The notes under the pieces: generated by a model
Told to the model about the DNA's origin: nothing
What the model saw: only the letters and a program-made list of their open reading frames with translations
The model's database searches: none
In this document: one piece after another, positions 60,371-64,000 of the stretch
How the letters are laid out: the number at the start of each line of letters is the position of its first letter
How positions within the stretch are numbered: the stretch's first letter is position 1
Assembly: GCF_947179165.1 (NCBI RefSeq)
Contig: NC_077238.1
Location: forward strand, 41,717,793 to 41,781,792
DNA length: 64,000 nt
Reading direction: 5' to 3'
DNA from: Solanum dulcamara
Taxonomy: Eukaryota > Streptophyta > Magnoliopsida > Solanales > Solanaceae
Translations under genes and position numbers: made by a program

Positions 60371-61242
60371 TAGCTAACAAAACTTTGAAATGTTAGAACC
60401 TCGTTGAAAAAAGTAACTAAATTTTTTTTGTTATTTTTGTTGTAAAAATGGTATAAAAAATATTTTTGATTTTCATTTTTATGAACAATACAAAATAACC
60501 AAAAAAACATAAACCTTTTTTTTTTTGCAATTTTTGTATAAAAAGATTTTTTTTTCTCAAAAATATGCATAAGAAACAAAAAATGAGAAAAGTATTTTGA
60601 GTTTTCTCACCATGATTTTGTGTAATTCGATAACTCTTTTTTTTAATTTTATTGATCACCCTAGAACATGAAAGAACCTAATAAATAAATGTTATTTTCA
60701 GATAGCACATAAAATGGTCTAAGTAGTCAAATTAAAGAGGAATCTTTGTCCTAGATGATTCCGACTCATGTGTCAAGCCTCACTAAGTTGAATGCAAATA
60801 ATACAAAAAAAGGCCTAATAGGGATAACCATGTCTGTTAAGTTCTACTATGTTAAACCTAAGAGATATAGGTATCTAGACTGGCTTACTCGAGCAAACAC
60901 TCGAGATAGGGAGGGAAAACTTATCGGTAGCAGTGCTATTCCGACTTCATTGCTGATCCAACCCCTCCTAATATGTGTTACTAATAATCCTTCACTAGGT
61001 GCCAAAACACTCTGGCTTTATCTCAATAGAATGTAGGATGCATAACTACATTCCTGTGAACGTGTGTGAATGTTTTTAGAGATTCAGATGGGTGCACAAG
61101 AAAAATTAGTTTATCGGCAGTTCAACAATATCAAAGCAATAAAAAAAGTGAGCAAGTACCACATTAAGTCAACAAACAAAATATATCCAAAAAAAAAAAA
61201 TAAAAGCAAGTAAAAGTCAATATAACAAACTCAAATTCTGGT
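60371..61242. other. element D leader, non-coding
   Basis: T/A-run-rich sequence and a 93-codon chance ORF at 60755-61036 without a known domain, before the primer-binding site. Confidence 0.55.
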
Positions 61243-61263
61243 GAATCCCCAGCGGAGTTGCCA
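61243..61263 (-). other. primer-binding site of element D (tRNA-Arg type)
   Basis: - strand TGGCAACTCCGCTGGGGATT lies four bases inside the 5' LTR. The + strand ends in CCA, as a tRNA 3' end would. This form is used by Ogre/Tat-type elements and is usually assigned to tRNA-Arg. Confidence 0.75.
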
Positions 61264-61267
61264 AAGA

Positions 61268-63071
61268 TGTCACACTTCTTTTTTCGCTCAAAAAGGTTTT
61301 TCCAATTTAAGTGACGGTATTGAAAAATGACTTTCATTTATTTATGTTAAGTGCCTCGTATTTATGTTTACTTATACCTGAGAATGTGTATTTTGAGCCG
61401 AGGGTCTTTCGAAAACAACATCTCTATCTCTATGAGGTAGTGGTAAGGTCTGCGTACACCTTACTCTCCCTAGACCCCACTTGTGGGATCCTACTGGGTA
61501 TGCTTGTTGTTGTTGTTACCACTTAGAATTGAGTTTTGGTGTTCAAAGCCACTTTTTTTGAATCCCTAATAAAAAGGAAATGACTTTTTTATTTTTGGTT
61601 TGCGAAAACAAAAATTTGGGTAAAAAGTTTTGTTGACCGAGAGGAAGGTATGAGGCACCCCTCGAGTCCATTGGTTCTAGCATGGTCGCTTTTATTAACT
61701 TATTCTTATATTAAACTATTTTGAATATATTGTTATAGGATACAAATTTACTCACATTATAATATTAAATTTTATTGGTCTCAATATAGATGCATCACTG
61801 CATTCTCGCTTTCGACATAAAATAACTTAGAAGTATAACTGCTTTCGTATCTCAAGTGCATCACCTAATATTTTCTGTAATTAAAAAAAATTAATTATAA
61901 AAATCATTTGGTCAAAGTGCGTCACTACATCTTTGCATTTATTTTAAAAGTAATAAAAAAAGATGTGCAACCACATTCTTTAATTGAAACAAACTTCTAC
62001 TTTTACATGAACTAACAAATTATAATTTTTTTTCTAACATACAATGAGTTATTCTTATAATAGTTGTCAACATACTACATTCAAAATATTCCAATAAATA
62101 TTAGAATAAATAATTTCAACATTCTAAAATTTTCCTTGTTTAACGATATGTAAGATTTAAACAAATATATTTCAATATTATAATATCAAAATTAAACACA
62201 CATAAAATTGGAGCAACTTGATAACATTGGAATCACTTTTTATATAATAACGAAATCAAACCATACAATGAAGATCAAATGCTACCTTTTGTGAAATTTA
62301 ATTCACAAAAAAAAGACCACAATCAAAAACCACGAACTCAAAATTGCGGAAGAAAACCTCAAACTTAACTTTTGTTTTTTTTCTCTTGTGCGTGTGTGCT
62401 TTGCTTTTGTCAATGTATGTGTTTTGGGTATAATAAGGTGTATGGGTGTGGGTGTATTTATGTGTGAGGGTGAAATAGGGTTCTAGGAAGGAAAACAATG
62501 TCAGTGCAGGTGAATGTTTTCACTTTTTTTTGTGCCTTTTGTTTTCGCTTCTTACTCTTTTTTTTTTTGCAGATGATGAGTCTTGTTTTTCTTGTATTGT
62601 AAAGGGTGTGTCTTTATGTAGTATAGTATAGGAGTGTAAGATGTGAGATGATTGCAGTGTGAGGGAGAGTGGGTAGATTAATGGGGTTAATGTGGTGGTA
62701 TAGGTGAGTGAGGTAGTTTAGGCTAATTTTCTTTTAATTAAATATAATAATAAAAATATTTGCTAACTGTTTTAAACTAATAAAATATAAGAAATATTAA
62801 AATAGTTCATCAGCAAAAATATAATTTAGAAAATACTAGCTTATTTATTAAACTAAATATTATAAGAAAACATATATTGTTTTTGTAAATTTTTTCTTTC
62901 TTTAAAATAAAACACTAAAATGTGACTCTATTTGTTGTAGTTTTCAAATCTTTTAAAATAAACTTACTAAAAATAAGATAAATTTAAAATATTTAATTTA
63001 GATATAAAATAAATATTTAAATACTAAAAAAGTGTACAATCTCAGGTTCGGTAAAAAATTACGTGTCTACA
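61268..63071 (-). repeat. 5' LTR of element D
   Basis: 1804 bp, longer than the other LTR because of a SINE insertion at about 61340-61517. Confidence 0.88.
61340..61517 (+). mobile_element. TS-type SINE inside the element D LTR
   Basis: Contains GAGCCGAGGGTCTTTCG, GGTAAGGTCTGCGTACACC, CCCCACTTGTGGGATC and a (TTG)n tail, the diagnostic order of the solanaceous TS family. It is absent from the other LTR of D, so it arrived after D inserted. The 5' end and target duplication are not clear, and the copy may be 5'-truncated. Confidence 0.82.
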
Positions 63072-64000
63072 GTTGGTACGAGAGCAAGTGCCAGGTAGAG
63101 TCCTACGGATTGGTGCGGAGACGTCCATATATTATCTTCAAGAGGCTATAGTTCTTTCTTAGGAAATTCCATTCTTGATGTGTGCGTTTGTTTTATTCAA
63201 CCTCTAAAATGCTTCTTTGGACCCACTCTCCCCTAGATAGATTGCACAAAGTCTTCGATGGACACAGACGGGAAGCGTACTCATATCACCAGGGCTTTAA
63301 TACCTGGTCAGGACACTGGTGATAAGCTATTGCAGCCAGGGGATCTGGGGAAGCCCAGGTTCGACAGAGTTAGTGGTCACTACAACTCCTCAAGATTTCG
63401 AGTCTATTGGAGGATACATCGTTGATAGGTGTGGTTTTGGGTGCATCAAGTGGTTCTCAACCTAGAGTTGGATCTATATGTATTCAACAGGGTTCTTCAT
63501 TGGTTTTTGAGTATGTGATTGGGTTTCTTGAGTAGGCTGGCCAGATTCCCACATTGTTTCCACCAGAGCAGGACATGACCGAGCAATTTATTAGAGGAAT
63601 GAAAATGCCACTCCATCAAGCATCAGAGCACTTGATAGCAGCTGGATTTACCTTTCCCAAGGTTCTTAGAAATATTAGGGCATGGAGCATGCATGTGTTG
63701 AGACTTAAAAAGGTAGCGGTAAGAGGCCTTGCTGAAAGTATAGGGTGGTAGCCTCTCACCCTGAGGTAGGTATCATCTTAGTGAGGGTCAGCCTCAGTCT
63801 CGACTTACTGAACCCATGGAGGTAGCACCTCAGTTTCCAAGAGGTTCTATGGCAGGCTAGGGTACCCACCATGGGTAGAGTTCATGATAGACATCTTAGG
63901 GTTTGCCATCTAGGCATTCAGGTTTAGGGGCTCATACTACTTCAACTGGTTTGTCTCACTAGGTTGCATTTGGTAGGAAGTCCTATACGTGTGGTGAGTT
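63072..64000 (+). pseudogene. element C leader and gag remnant, cut by the window end
   Basis: After the GTTGG duplication the leader continues with ACGAGAGCAAGTGCCAGG and GGTGCGGAGACGTC, characteristic of Tekay-type elements. Gag follows in broken frames: a piece at 63554-63751 reads PPEQDMTEQFIRGMKMPL and FTFPKVLRNIRAWSM, matching a late gag segment, and the last bases encode KSYTCGE, the first half of a CCHC zinc knuckle. The gag core before it is missing and several stops occur. Confidence 0.72.

Larger units (their letters stand above)
51565..63071 (-). mobile_element. non-autonomous Ogre/Tat-like LTR element D
   Basis: LTRs at 51565-53234 and 61268-63071 (ends TGTCACACYYYTTTTTTCG and CGTGTCTACA) are flanked by a perfect GTTGG duplication (51560-51564 and 63072-63076). 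Both the primer-binding site and the polypurine tract place it on the - strand. The interior has a repeat-rich leader (59300-61240), a gag remnant (57757-59296), and a long 3' part with three tandem arrays. No protease, RT, RNase H or integrase is visible in 8 kb, so it must have depended on a related autonomous element. Confidence 0.87.

Noticed and set aside
60295..60659. Lysine/phenylalanine-rich ORFs on the reverse strand
   Set aside because: Translation of poly(A)/poly(T) runs in the element D leader.
18880..64000. Endogenous pararetrovirus (caulimovirid) sequences, frequent in Solanaceae
   Set aside because: RT, RNase H and integrase order, LTRs and target duplications are all Ty3/gypsy; no movement-protein or coat-protein motif was seen.

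Overview
The window is nuclear DNA of a flowering plant, most likely Solanaceae. Three things point there: two copies of a TS-type SINE with a (TTG)n 3' tail (1-50 and about 61340-61517), Ty3/gypsy LTR elements with long LTRs of solanaceous style, and intron-containing genes whose closest recognisable relatives are plant-specific. The species cannot be read from the sequence. Only the first 11 kb holds ordinary host genes. Everything from about 18.9 kb to the end is nested transposable elements.

Host genes. A four-exon CONSTANS-like transcription factor (two B-boxes plus CCT) lies at 1565-8801. Its first intron has grown from about 1.06 kb to 5.2 kb. A non-autonomous Ac-like hAT element (3145-7306, perfect 8-bp TSD) jumped into it, and that element was then hit by a Ty3/gypsy LTR retrotransposon (3460-6829, 5-bp TSD ATAAA). 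A single-exon gene for a DUF3741/TRM-like protein follows at 10065-10928.

Retroposon. At 12335-15912 sits an insertion with a 36-A tail and a 10-bp target-site duplication. It holds one uninterrupted reading frame of about 1000 codons, with internal repeats and no reverse transcriptase that I can see. I do not recognise its family, and it is the most unusual object here. A fragment of a leucine-rich-repeat gene lies just downstream (about 16088-16215).

Nested retrotransposon block. An old Athila/Tat-like element (from about 18880) carries a Tourist-like MITE in its LTR and a solo LTR (22806-25407) with a perfect 70-bp inverted repeat. Next comes element C (Ty3/gypsy, Tekay-like, + strand, 25830 to beyond the window), with two head-to-tail LTRs at its start. 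C is interrupted twice. Element A (29949-49265, - strand) sits inside C's second LTR and itself contains element B (35851-45914, - strand, TSD ATATT). Element D (51565-63071, - strand, TSD GTTGG) sits just after C's primer-binding site. D has LTRs, a primer-binding site, a gag remnant and large tandem-repeat arrays but no pol, so it looks like a non-autonomous Ogre/Tat derivative. C resumes after D and reaches the start of a gag zinc knuckle at the last bases of the window. Every retrotransposon ORF is broken by stops, frameshifts, deletions or active-site changes.
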